A stretch of 64,000 nt of DNA, from NCBI RefSeq assembly GCF_004193775.1, contig NC_041019.1, forward strand, positions 50,195,928-50,259,927. The letters are read 5' to 3'. Below the pieces are notes generated by a model. The model ran no database searches. It was not told the DNA's origin and worked only from the letters and a program-made list of their open reading frames with translations. Position numbers and translations under genes: made by a program. Position 1 is the stretch's first letter, and the number at the start of each line of letters is the position of its first letter. The DNA comes from Glycine soja. Lineage: Eukaryota > Streptophyta > Magnoliopsida > Fabales > Fabaceae. Positions 35,690 through 46,722 of the stretch are shown here, in pieces.

Positions 35690-36080
35690 TTTCAAAAAGT
35701 TATTATATAATTTTTCCCCCATCAACAACATATTTTACATGGCAGGGGGGGGGGGGGGGGGGGGGGATAACGGATAGGTGCAGCGTGCAAGCATTAGCGA
35801 GTCAAACACTCATGTCTTCCGGCCGAGATTGATTCCCCATAGTAATCTTATATTTTTTTTTTATAGATTATAATATTATGTGTTGAAAATGTCTAGAAGA
35901 ATGCTAGAAAATGTCACAATTAGGGATGCAGATTGTTTGGTTCAGGAGACAATTGAATGGAACTGAAAAATGGTTCAAGAGAAAGTCAAACTGAAGCATT
36001 TTTTTTATAGTCAACAAATGTCTCTCACTAAATTCAATTTTGCTTGAATCGGATATATAGGACACCTGTAAGCAACAGAA
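35690..36080 (-). promoter_or_regulatory. Orphan CRK promoter relic (unit A)
   Basis: Resembles the 5' flank of the two-DUF26 CRK (29695-30075): CCCCATCAACAACAT, TTTACATGGCAG, then GCATTAGCGAGTCAAACACT including the inverted W-box core. No CRK coding sequence follows in the transcribed direction. It contains a 22 nt poly(G) run. Confidence 0.6.
35745..35766 (+). repeat. Poly(G) tract, 22 nt
   Basis: CATGGCA followed by 22 consecutive G. The unit B copy reads CATGGCAGTGGGGAATAAC, so the run expanded in unit A, or is a sequencing or assembly artefact. Confidence 0.9.
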
Positions 36081-36385
36081 CTCTCTCTTATAGTGTTTAG
36101 GGTAACTGTATTTCAGGATTCAAACTTAAGAATTCTCGTTAAGCTCAAACAACCACAAGGTGAAACAACTTTCTAGATGTGGTTTGTGATTTTTATAAAT
36201 GGTTTCTGAGTTTGTTTTCTTTCGCATGTTCTTTCTTACTTAGAAAAAACCTTCTTAGATGATGAGATAGTTGTTGAGTAATCTGTTTAGAAAGCAATCT
36301 TATGTTCTTTAGAATGAATCTTCTTCGATGTAAGCAAGCTGGTTCTTGCATTATGAGATGTAATAGGACTATGGATGACAATGGG

Positions 36386-36586
36386 TAATAAAGCAATATC
36401 GGATTATGCAGAAGAAAGAAAATGCAGTGCTGGTTTAGATGATCAAATCTGCATCTTGATCATTATTCAGTGGAGGCGAAAGTATATATATACATGTGCA
36501 CGAAAGGTACTTACCCAGAAGTTAGTTACAACTGGAACAAATAACTAACCCAACGAAATTAACTAACCTAACAAGATGCTGTTAAG
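36386..36586 (-). repeat. 3' LTR of the Copia element
   Basis: 201 bp; on the element strand it runs from CTTAACAGCATC to GCTTTATTA. It lacks canonical TG...CA ends. Confidence 0.88.
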
Positions 36587-36596
36587 ATCCCCCCCC

Positions 36597-39500
36597 TCAA
36601 GCTGGGAATGATGTGTTACAAAGATTTTGAAAAACAGTAGGAGACAAAGCTTTGGTGAAGATGTCCGCGAGTTGTAGTGAAGATGAGATCGGAAGGAGCT
36701 TGATGAGACCTAAGTTGACTTTGTGACGAACGATATGGTAGTCTATCTCTATATGTTTGGTGCGCTCGTGAAATACGAGATTGGTGGCAATCTGAATTGC
36801 TGACTGATTATCACAATATAGGGTAGCTGGTTTGATGAATGTGACACGAAAATCTTGAAGAAGATACGTTAACCATTGCAGTTCACAAGTCGTTGAAGCT
36901 AGGGCTCAGTACTTAGCCTCGGAAGAGCTGCGCGAAACAGTGGATTGCTTTTTAGATTGCCAAGAAATGAGAGAAGAACCAAAGTACACTAAGAAGCCAG
37001 TGGTGGATTTCCTGGAGTCTTGGCACCCTGCCCAGTCCGAGTCACTGAAGGCTCGAAGCTGAGGGGTTCCTGTAGCGGGAAAGAAAAGACCCGAGCCTGG
37101 TGTACCCTTGAGGTATCGAAACACCCGATAGGCAGCTTGAAGGTGAGCATTTGTGGGGCTAGACATATACTGACTGAGCTGCTGAACGGCGTATGCGATG
37201 TCAGGTAAGATATATGAGCCTCCCGATCAGCCTTCAATAGGAAGAAGAAGACTCTACCGATAGAGGAGTGCCTGACGTAGCCTGTAATTTTGTGGAGTAG
37301 TCCATCGGTGTGGTGTTTGGTCGACAACCAAGCATGCCCAAATCGGATAATATATCTAAAGCATACTTTCGTTGACACAAGTGGATCCCTACAGAAGTAC
37401 GTGTAATTTTGAGTACGAGGAAAAACTTCAAATTGCCGAGGTCTTTGATTTTGAATGTCTGATCGAGAAGCATGGTTATGCCTTGTATTTCAGTGATGCT
37501 ATTACCAGTTAGAATAATATCGTCTACATAAACTAAGAGCACCGTAGTGATGGATCCAGTGAATAGTAAGAAAAGTGAATGGTCTGAGTGGGATTGTTGA
37601 AAGCCATGAGATATTAAGAGGCTGGACAATTTCGTGAACCATTGACAACTCGCCTGTTTGAGTCCGTAGAGTGAGCGCTGCAAACGACATACTAGTTGGG
37701 GATTTTCAACTGATAACCTCGGTGGAACCTGCATATAGACTTCTTCAGCAAGCTCGCCGTGGAGAAAGGCGTTGTTGACGTCTAGTTGTCGCAGATGGCA
37801 TTGATTAAGAGTAGCTAGAGCCAGAAGAAGACGGGCAGTAGTCAGCTTCGCTACCGGAGAGAAGGTATCAAGATAATCGAGCCCTTCCATTTGTGTGTAA
37901 CCTTTTGCTACCAGACGCGCTTTGTACCTTTCTATAGAACCATCAGCACGATATTTGATCTTGTATATCCATCTGCAACCAATGGCGGTTTTGTGAGGAG
38001 GAAGAAGAGTAAGTCTCCAGGTGTCGTTCGACTATAGAGCTTGTAGCTCAGCCTGCATTGCTTTAATCCAGTAGTCATGGCGAGAAGCTTCGGCATAGGA
38101 GGAAGGTTCTGCTGTTGACGAGATGGACATGATGAAGTGTTTATGTGTAGGTGAGAGACGTGAGTATGAGAGAACTGAGCTTAGAGGGTAGCGAACAATC
38201 GTTGAAGCGCTGGTATTGTGTGAAGAGAGGTCACGGTGGTAATCCTGCAAGTATGTTGGGGCGTGTTTTGTTCGCGTGGAACGTCTAGGATATGAGGAAA
38301 AAGGTTCCACTGGGCGGCCATTGTTTGAAGGTTCTTGTATTGTGGGTTGTGTTGGTGCGGTTTCTATGGACAAGTCGAGTTGGCTACTGGAAAAGGATCC
38401 CGGGGATGGTGTACTGGGACTTAGGTTTGGTTGCTGGGTTTCAGAGAATTGCGGGAAATGATCTTCATAAAATATAACATTTCGTGATGTGATAATGTCA
38501 TGCGAATGCAAGTTATAAACAAGGTACCCCTTTGTGTGTGATTTGAAACCAATGAAGATGCATGGGTGTGCTCTGGGATCAAGCTTCTGTCGATTTGCTT
38601 TAAGTGTGTTAGCATAACACAGGCAACCGAAAATGCGAAGATTGGATATATCCAATGAATGTCCATGAAGCTTTTCATAGGGTGAGATGCCATGTAAAAA
38701 TGGGGTAGGAATGCAATTTATCAAATATGCAACATGTGATAACGCATAACACCAGAAGCTAGGTGGCAGATTTGCCTGAAACAAGAGCGCGCGTGTGACA
38801 TTAAGTAAATGCTGGTGTTTGCGCTCCGCGATACCATTTTGTTCAGGCGTTTCTACACATGTAGTTTGATGTATGATTCCTTTCGAGGCGTAGTAGCCAT
38901 GCATGAGGAACTCAGGCCCGTTGTCACTTCTTATAATTTTGACTTTGCTATTATATTGGGTTTCAATGGATGCAATGAAATTCATGATAATGTGTGGGGT
39001 TTCAGCCTTAGTGTGCATGAGATGTATCCATGTAAATCGCGAATGATCATCAACAATCGTTAAGAAATATCTATGACCGTGCATAGATGGTTTCGAACAC
39101 GGGCCCCATATGTCCATGTGAAGTAAATAAAAAACATGAGATGCATGCGAAATGCTAGAGGGAAAAGGTAGTTTCTTATGTTTTGCATAGTGGCATGTGT
39201 TACACATAAAATTCTTGCCATTTCTTAAAAGAGGATAATAGGATCTCATACATTGTAATCTTTCAGCTGATGGGTGGCCCATTCGAAAATGCCAAAGGTC
39301 TATGGGAATAACATTGCATTGAGGATGAATAACGGTTGAGCATATAGCTTTGTTAGTTATCTGGTCTGGTATGAGATGGTAGAGGCTGTGTCCCGCTTCA
39401 ACTATACCAATCTTCATACGATTGTTCGTATCCTGTAGCGTACATGAAGTAGAAGAGATGATTAGTGCATAGTTAGTGGAAGACACAAGCTTAGAAATTG

Positions 39501-40899
39501 AAATAAGGTTGAAGGTAAACATGGGTATGTATAAAACATTGAGTAAAGTTATGGTAGTCGAGAGGTGTACAATTCCCGAATGGGTGGCATGAACATGATG
39601 GCCGTTAGGAAGCTTTACTATGACTGGGTTGATGCGTTCATAGGACTGGAGATTGTTCAGGGAATAGGTTACATGATCTGTAGCTCCTGAATCTAATATC
39701 CAGGAGGTGGGTTTTTCGGTTGTGGAAGGTAGAGGCATACCTGGGCTTGATGGCTTATCAATGGTGCATGATGAGATGGAAGCAACCTGTTTGGTTTGGG
39801 TCTGGTCAGAAGCCGTGTTCCCGGAGGATGGCCGCTGGATTAAAGCAAGTAGGGCCTTGTACTGCTCAGGTGAGAATCGTACGAGATCCTGGGACTCATG
39901 ATGCTGAGTTTGATCATCCACGGTTTTACCATCCACTGCCACCACATTGTTCACGGTGGTTCTTCCATTGTAGGGTTTGTATCCCGGCGGATACCCATGT
40001 TTCCGGTAACAGACGTCGACGGTAAGGCCTGTCTTACCGCAGTGGGTACATGCTTTTCTTCCGCTAGTATTCTTGTTCCTTCCATCGTGATTAAGAGGCA
40101 TACCATGCTTCTTGTAGCAAACACTTTTCGTGTGACCGATTTGTCCACAGTAATCACAGATGGTCTTTGCAGCGTTAATGGAAATATCTTTAGGTTCAAA
40201 GTTGAGATTAGGAGTAGTGTTACCTAGCAGTTGTCGTTCTTGTTGTGCCACGTACGAAAATATTTTTGATATAGCGGGTATGGGATCCATGAGGAGCACG
40301 TGAGATCGAATGTTGGTATATTGTTCATTCAGGCCACGCAAGAACTGCATGGCTCGGTCTTCAAGCTTTCTTTGTGCGATGATGGTGAAGGCGGAGCAAG
40401 AACATCTAATGTTGCAGGTGCAGACTGGATCGGGTCTGAAATTTTCAATCTCATCCCAAATCACACGCAGTCGAGTGAAGTATTCCGTTACTGAGAGTGC
40501 TCCTTGCTTCATCGTTGACGCTTCTTGCTGGAGATCGGAAATCCTCAAAAGATCTCCCTGCGAATATCTTGATTTCAGGTCTCGCCAAATTTCTTTAGCT
40601 TTGTCCATCCAGAGTATACTTTGCCTTATAGAAGTTGCAACTGAGTGAACTATCCAGGATACCACCATATTATTGCACCGACACCAGGCTCCATACATTC
40701 TGTTCGTTTTCAGTGGTTCAGGTGCACTTCCATCTACAAATTCTACCTTGTTTTTGGCGCTTAACGCAGTGATCATGGATCGGCTCCATGAATGGTAATT
40801 AGTCGAATCCAGGACTGGAGAAACGAGAGTGATGGTTGGGTTCTCACTTAGATGAAGATACAAGTAGCTTTCTGTGTTATTGAACGTTGTTTCGTTCAT
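36597..40899 (-). pseudogene. Copia gag-pol polyprotein, broken
   Basis: Encodes the retrotransposon capsid and enzymes. The first open stretch (38032-40899, 955 codons) begins with a Copia gag domain (residues ~15-220, TNYHSWSRSM). Two zinc knuckles follow: CDYCGQIGHTKSVC is canonical CCHC, while CTHCGKTGLTVDVC has Leu in place of His. The protease has WILDSGATDH. The integrase has an HH-CC zinc region, then D, D (IIRSDNGPEF) and E (EQNGIAERKH). After a TAG at 38032-38034 the same frame continues with reverse transcriptase ([17 protein letters not shown]). Further lesions are a TGA at 37234-37236, a small deletion frameshift near 37195, and a TGA at 36906-36908 in the RNase H domain (SDSDWAGC). 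The final stop is at 36597-36599. Two of the TGA stops sit where the family has Arg, consistent with CGA to TGA change. Confidence 0.93.
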
Positions 40900-40979
40900 G
40901 ATGGTGGTTAATGTTCAAAGGGAAAAATAGAGGAGGTGAGTGCGCAGCAGAGCTCCTCGTTAGAAGAGCTCTGATACCA

Positions 40980-41180
40980 TAATAAAGCAATATCGGATTA
41001 TGCAGAAGAAAGAAAATGCAGTGCTGGTTTAGATGATCAAATCTGCATCTTGGTCATTATTCAGTGGAGGCGAAAGTATATATATACATGTGCACGAAGG
41101 GTACTTACCCAGAAGTTAGTTACAACTGGAACAAATAAATAACCCAACGAAATTAACTAACCTAACAAGATGTTGTTAAG
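40980..41180 (-). repeat. 5' LTR of the Copia element
   Basis: 201 bp, ~98% identical to the other LTR. It is followed on the element strand by TGGTATCAGAGC, the tRNA primer site. Confidence 0.88.
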
Positions 41181-41407
41181 AATGGGGCAAGGAAAACACG
41201 AGTAATAACCCTCATCACGTAGCAGTTGCCTTGTTGGATGAAATTCCTTCCCATGTTTACCACATACTTATACGTACACTTATTGTTAAGTGAGTATCCA
41301 TGAGTTTTATGAATATCCACATATATGTATCCCCAGGAATGGGTACCTTGCTTTACTTTCCCTTGCTCGGTTAACAAAGCCAGTGGAAAAAAAATGCATT
41401 TACTTTA

Positions 41408-43228
41408 GGGAGTTGCTAGGTGCACCCAGCAACATTGCTGGTGCACCCAGCAATTATGTGAATGGGCCAAATTGCCCTTATCTAAAAAACACGAATACCT
41501 ACATATGGAAGAAGGTTCTTCCGTTGTTGCTATTTTCAACTACGGAAGAACCTTCTTTCGTGCCATCTCGCGGAAGAACTTCTTCCGCAGAAAGTCACAG
41601 AAGAAGGTTCTTCCACAGTTGAAAATAACAACAGCAAAAGAACCTTCTTCCGTGGATTTTGCGAGATCGCATGGAAGAAGGTTTTTCCGCTGTTGTTATT
41701 TTCAACTGCGGAAGAACCTTCTTCCGTGAGTTAATTTATTTTTTTGGTTTTTAAATTTTTGGATTATTTTGTATTTGCCTATGTTATTTTGTATTTTATT
41801 ATTACAACATTTAATGTATATTTAATTCGGGTTATTATTATAAAATAAAAAATATTTATTTAATATATATTAAATTTTGTAATAGTAAAAAAAAATTGTG
41901 ATGGTAAATATTTTTTATTTTAAAAAATATATACGAATTAAATATTTTTTATTTAATTTGGGTTACTATTACAAAATTTAATGTATATTTAATTTGGATT
42001 ACTATTACAAAATTTAATGCACTAAATATTTTTGTAATAGTAACCCGAATTAATGCATTAAATATTTTTTATTTAATTAGGGTTACTATTACAAAATTTA
42101 ATGTATATTTAATTCGGATTGCTATTATAAAATAAAAAATATTTATTTAATATATATTAAATTTTGTAATAGTAAAAAATTTGTGATAGTAAATATTTTT
42201 TATTTTTAAAAAAATATACGGATTAAATAATTCGTATGATTTATATCAAAATTAATTATCACAAAATTTATTATTTAAATTTACATGTGCATTAAATATG
42301 CATTAAAAATTGTAGTGATATATATAGTAACATTATTTATTTTATAATCTAATTGGTTCATTATCCCAGTTGGTTAGAGCGTTGTGCTAATAACCTATAT
42401 ATTTTTTAATCTGTATATTTTTTAAAAATAAAAAATATTTACTATCACAATTTTTTTTTACTATTACAAAATGTAATATATATTAAATAAATATTTTTTA
42501 TTTTGTAATAATAACTCGAATTAAATATGCACTAAATTTTGTAATAGTAACCCGAATTAAATAAAAAAATATTTAATGCATATTTAATTCTGGTTACTAT
42601 TACAAAAATATTTAATGCATTAAATTTTATAATAGGAACCCGAATTAAATAAAAAATATTTAATGCATTAATTTGGGTTACTATTACAAAAATATTTAAT
42701 GCATTAAATTTTGTAATAGTAATCCAAATTAAGTATACATTAAATTTTGTAATAGTAACCCAAATTAAATAAAAAATATTTAACCGTATATTTTTTTTAA
42801 AAATAAAAAATATTTACTATCACAAATTTTTTTACTATTACAAAATTTAATATATATTAAATAAATATTTGTATTTTGTAATAATAACCCGAATTAAATA
42901 TGCATTAAATTTTGTAATAGTAAAATACAAAATACAAAATAACATAGACAAATACAAAATAATCCACAAATTTAAAAATAAAAAAAATAAATTAACTCAC
43001 GGAAGAAGCTTCTTCCGCAGTTAATGTTACAACTGTGGAAGAATCTTCTTCCGTGCGATCTCGTGGAAGAAGTTCTTCCACAAGAATTCACAGAAGAAAG
43101 TTCTTCCGCTGTTGTAATTTACAACTACGGAAGAACCTTCTTTCGCAGAAACATTAAGGGGTATTTTGGGAATTATAAAAAATTGATGGGTGCACCAGCA
43201 ATCTTGCTGGGTGCCCCTAGCGATTCCC
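41408..43228. mobile_element. Non-autonomous foldback Mutator-like element (MULE), 1,821 bp
   Basis: Bounded by 9 bp target duplications TTTACTTTA (41399-41407 and 43229-43237). Unit B shows the unoccupied TGCATTTACTTTACTTGCAT site at about 56278. The left terminus GGGAGTTGCTAGGTGCACCC and the reverse complement of the right terminus GGGAATCGCTAGGGGCACCC start long inverted arms of ~0.85 kb. The inversion extends through TCTTCCGTGAGTTAATTTAT and far into the AT-rich interior. Each arm also has nested GGAAGAAGGTTCTTCC palindromes. No transposase is present. A 9 bp duplication with long inverted ends is the Mutator hallmark (established knowledge). Confidence 0.9.
42355..42394 (+). pseudogene. 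5' half of tRNA-Ile(AAU), captured inside the MULE
   Basis: 40 nt including CAGTTGGTTAGAGCG and GTGCTAATAAC, the D-arm and anticodon stem-loop with AAT anticodon of plant tRNA-Ile. By my recollection of that tRNA there are ~5 mismatches in 40, mostly in the acceptor stem. It stops just after the anticodon loop, with no T-arm or 3' half. Not a functional tRNA. Confidence 0.75.
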
Positions 43229-43912
43229 TTTACTTTACTTGCATGTATATAGAGACTCGATCCTAAACTATGTTAAGAAGTACACTTAGCATTGGACCCA
43301 TAAATTTGAGGGTCCCAAATTTTTATTTTGCTGTAATATTAAAAAAATCATTTTAATATGGTTCACCCATTCACACATTAATCAATCGGTAAAAAAAAAA
43401 AAAGTTCATGCACCACTCACCCTTTGAGCTTCTTCTTCACTTCTCAATATAGCGCATCTAACGGCAGTTCTCAAATTACAATCTCAAATTTAAAGGTTAC
43501 AAGTAATTGAACATTGAAGTTCCACCAAATTATTCAATAATATGCACCAATTTCTAGCTTTGTGAAAATGGTAATATTTTTTCTAATAAAAGGTATGGAA
43601 AGCGAAGAACTATAGAAGGGAGAATCCACATAAAAAGGAAGAGTAATACACTGATTATTAATATCATACTGAGTCTAAGTAGTGACTATATATCATTGTC
43701 AATGACATTTGAATTGTGCTCTAGATTGTGATTTCCTTTTTGAACTTAAGCCAACAAGTCAAGAAGGAAAGGATCAAATCACGCAGAAGGTCAAGAACGA
43801 TGTCGGTGCTAGTGCCACATGTCAACATTATAGATTACTGAGTGGATTATTGAACTCTTAAGGCTTGAAATTCAAAGATTTTTCTATGCATTCACTTTAT
43901 AATATTATTCGA

Positions 43913-43961
<49 letters not shown>
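43913..43961. repeat. (AT)n microsatellite
   Basis: About 49 bp of AT dinucleotides. The unit B counterpart at 56958-57023 is longer. Confidence 0.9.
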
Positions 43962-43964
<3 letters not shown>

Positions 43965-44122
43965 TGACTTGGATAATTGGTGTTGGATTGATCAAATGAT
44001 GCATAAGTGTTGTTATACTTGCTACTTGTCGTGATTTGATACTATTGTTGCTGCTTAATATTTAAAATGAAATAAAACTTGTTTCGTCTTAATTAAGAAC
44101 TTAAATATTTCAATTGCTTATA

Positions 44123-44303
44123 GGATTTTACTAACTGTGTCATCGTATCATCAGTCGAGAGAAGTATTTCAACGTTAAAATTAATAAAACCTTACTTGAG
44201 GTTGTCAATATCATAAAAAAGATTGACTGATTTAACAATTTTTATCTATTGTAAAAGATATGTTGGAAAACATTGATGTTAATGTTACTATTAATGATTA
44301 CTC
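44123..44303 (+). pseudogene. hAT transposase C-terminal dimerisation (hATC) fragment
   Basis: VERSISTLKLIK corresponds to the conserved ERSFSKLKLIK-like block, and KDMLENIDVNV to the end of the domain. A TAA and a frameshift separate them. The unit B copy at 57213-57290 keeps only the second part. Confidence 0.65.
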
Positions 44304-44590
44304 ATTGAAACCATTTTTTATGGTAATGTATCTATTTTGTTTTACCTGTGAAGCAACAATCCCACAAATAGAGAAAATATGTTGCTGATACTAAAAAATA
44401 GCACAATAGTTGATTAAAGAAAAAATGTAATATTTATCAGATCTATATTATTCAATAATAATATAACTTTTAATGAGATTATGTATCTATTTTATTTTTA
44501 GAATAAATATTGGTTTTAAAATAGTTATATATAAGGAGTCTTTTATTTATTATTTTGGAGAGGGCCTATAAAATGTCAGGAGCAGTCCTG

Positions 44591-45410
44591 TGTATATATA
44601 AGTATGAGTTTTTTTTTCATGCCCAAATAGAACTTTAGTATAGTTGCTGAATATGTTTTATTAGAAATCTTCGTGAATTACATCAGTCATTGGTGTTGCT
44701 ACAGATTGTTTGCTTATATGCCAAAGTTTTGATCGGAGAACAATTTTTTTGAGTTATTGTTCTTTGCATTCTCAGCATATATCTATGTTAGTTGAGGAAT
44801 AAAAAATATATTTATTGTGTAAATCATAGGAGAAAAGATTATAAATAACATAATTTTAATATGTCAATAAAAATATTTCTAAGTCCTTAACCAATACTCT
44901 TAAGTTACATACTAACATTTATATATAGAGAGATGCGGTAACAAAAAGAATCATACATATAGCTACACATGTAAAATATGTATAATTTTAGTCTTGATCT
45001 CTACATTAAGAATCAATTTTTAGTTTGAAAATTATAGAGATTTAATATATATTGAACTTTCCAAATATAACAACTAAAATCAAAACAGTGAACCTAACCA
45101 TTTCTTCTTCAGATTTTGCAATTCAATGAAGCAGCGACACATTTTGGATCCTAGTTCAAATCATTTACGTTGAATCACACAATTTAAACTCCAATAATTT
45201 TAATGGACCATTCAACATTTTGTTGGAACATTGGAGACCAGTCAACTATATTGTCATCATTTAGTGAAAGAAATAAATAGAATAGCTTTATAGTGGTGAC
45301 GGCCTGACGGGTGAGTAGAGCTGGACATGCAGGTAAATCCCCATTACCCATGAAGCCCATCTCGCAAACCCACTTTTTAATCGGGTTCGTTTTTTCTAAA
45401 TCCGCCCTCG
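44591..45410. other. AT-rich spacer, no gene seen
   Basis: Includes 44970-45290, the second member of an older repeat pair with 34190-34560. Confidence 0.55.
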
Positions 45411-45582
45411 CCCCACATGGGTTATGCGGGTGACCCGCATTCACAAAAAAAAATCAGAAATTGTGTATTACCAAAATCACATTAATCTCAAGTTCTCAAC
45501 ATCAATTTTCTCGTTCCCATTTTTAAAATTGGATATCTCAGCAGTTCTAAGACTCAGATAACAAAGCTGTAGATAAATTAAA

Positions 45583-45583
<1 letters not shown>
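45411..45583. repeat. Left member of a ~175-200 bp direct repeat flanking a MULE remnant
   Basis: CATGGGTTATGCGGGTGACC through AGCTGTAGATAAATTAAACT matches 46728-46922 in direct orientation, about 90% by eye. Confidence 0.75.

Positions 45584-45639
<56 letters not shown>
45584..45639. repeat. (TA)n microsatellite
   Basis: 56 bp TA tract that interrupts the MULE coding remnant. Confidence 0.9.
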
Positions 45640-45641
<2 letters not shown>

Positions 45642-46059
45642 CTCACGAAGCTTGAAAGGATATCCATATTTTATACTCCAAGTATCTCTTCTAACAAAAT
45701 CTTTCTTCCTAGATCTATACTGATCACTCCTCTCACAACCAATTAACACAAATGAAATTTTTTCTCTAATATCAGTGTTTGTGTCTGATCTCATAATCAC
45801 CGCCACAAATAAGTTTTCATGAGCAACTGATCGACCCACTGCAAAACATCATCTCAGATAGGAAACATCAACAACTCAACTCATACAATTTTAGTCTTCA
45901 AAAGGACATTCATTTTATCAATTTAATAACAATAATGAAGATTATTACCTCAGAAGTATTGAACGCATCTGAACAATCAACATGTTGTTCATTCACACCA
46001 CATTCTTGTTTATTTTCATCATCCATATCAACTTCTTCAGACATTATACTGTCATACAT
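45640..46059 (-). pseudogene. MULE transposase N-terminal (FAR1-type zinc finger) remnant
   Basis: A putative first exon at 45949-46059 (37 codons, MYDSIMSEEVDMDDENK... ending before GTAATAAT) is followed downstream by DDVLQW and then, after a 1 nt frameshift, RSVAHENLFVAVIMRSD, SFVLIGCERSDQYRSRKKDF and KYGYPFKLREK. This matches the N-terminal FAR1/MULE DNA-binding region (established family pattern). A TGA precedes DDVLQW, and the microsatellite cuts off the rest. The MULE and catalytic domains are absent. Confidence 0.7.
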
Positions 46060-46671
46060 CTATTGATTTTGGTCCATCTTTACAACAAATTAAAATTTTC
46101 CACATGACAAACATACAACACCTAACCGCATTATACATATAATATCATACAAAACTAAATGTAATCTTTTATTGCATACCATTTTATAAACACTACAATT
46201 CATAACCATATATATTAAAAACCAAAAACCCTATATCAATCTATATACAAATTATTTCAAATACACATATAAACAAATAATTTTTATTTACAAATTTACA
46301 TACAAACATATTTATAATTAAAAGGAATTAAAACTTTAAACAATTTTTACAAATTTTAAAATCTGTATACCATACGGATCATGTTGATTCATAAGGTTTA
46401 TATAGATCAAGTTGATCCGTATGTTAAAATTAAACATATAGATCAACTCACCCAGGGAAACCAGCAACACCAACCCGTGTACCTGGTGTACTTTCGACGA
46501 CGAACCAACCACTGCAACAACCACCACTCATCGGTAACACTTTCACCTTCACCCAAGTGGCACCTCACTCAACGAGAAAAACCAACAGAGTAAAAAGCGA
46601 AGTGCAAATACCACAAAACAGTAAAAACAACTTTAAAAAGGAAGAAGACGCATGGATAATTCTGAAATTAC

Positions 46672-46722
46672 CAAAAATTGTTGGGTGCACAAGCAATAAT
46701 GCTAGTGCACCTAGCATCACCC
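46672..46722. mobile_element. MULE terminal inverted repeat of the remnant
   Basis: The reverse complement starts GGGTGATGCTAGGTGCACTA and continues with a TGCTTGTGCACCCAACAAT block. It matches the terminus of the foldback MULE at 41408 (GGGAGTTGCTAGGTGCACCC). It lies upstream of the FAR1-type coding remnant, in the correct orientation for an autonomous family member. Confidence 0.65.

Larger units (their letters stand above)
36386..41180 (-). mobile_element. Ty1/Copia LTR retrotransposon, near full length
   Basis: Two 201 bp LTRs (36386-36586 and 40980-41180) enclose a minus-strand gag-pol. The target duplication is AATGG or AATGGG (36380-36385 and 41181-41186). Unit B keeps the empty site near 56055-56065. 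A primer-binding site TGGTATCAGAGC (complementary to initiator tRNA-Met) directly follows the 5' LTR. A purine tract with eight G precedes the 3' LTR. The LTRs differ at 4 of 201 positions. The pol frame is broken, so the copy is non-autonomous now. Confidence 0.95.
43290..44590 (+). mobile_element. hAT-family element relic (unit A)
   Basis: The left end CATTGGACCCATAAATTTGA and right end (reverse complement CAGGACTGCTCCTGACATTT) resemble CAGGGCC-type hAT termini. Near the right end, 44123-44303 encodes the C-terminal dimerisation region of a hAT transposase: SVERSISTLKLIKPYLR, then in another frame IVKDMLENIDVNVTINDY. Stops and frameshifts abound, and no 8 bp target duplication was found. 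It contains an (AT)n tract at 43913-43961. Confidence 0.6.

Noticed and set aside
39707..40227. Plus-strand ORFs of 60-110 codons inside the Copia element
   Set aside because: Antisense shadows of the gag-pol reading frame.
42355..42394. Functional tRNA gene
   Set aside because: Only the 5' half is present; no T-arm, variable region or 3' acceptor strand follows.
45477..45839. 120-codon minus ORF as an intact gene
   Set aside because: Its middle is an IY-repeat encoded by a TA microsatellite; only the N-terminal FAR1-like part is meaningful.
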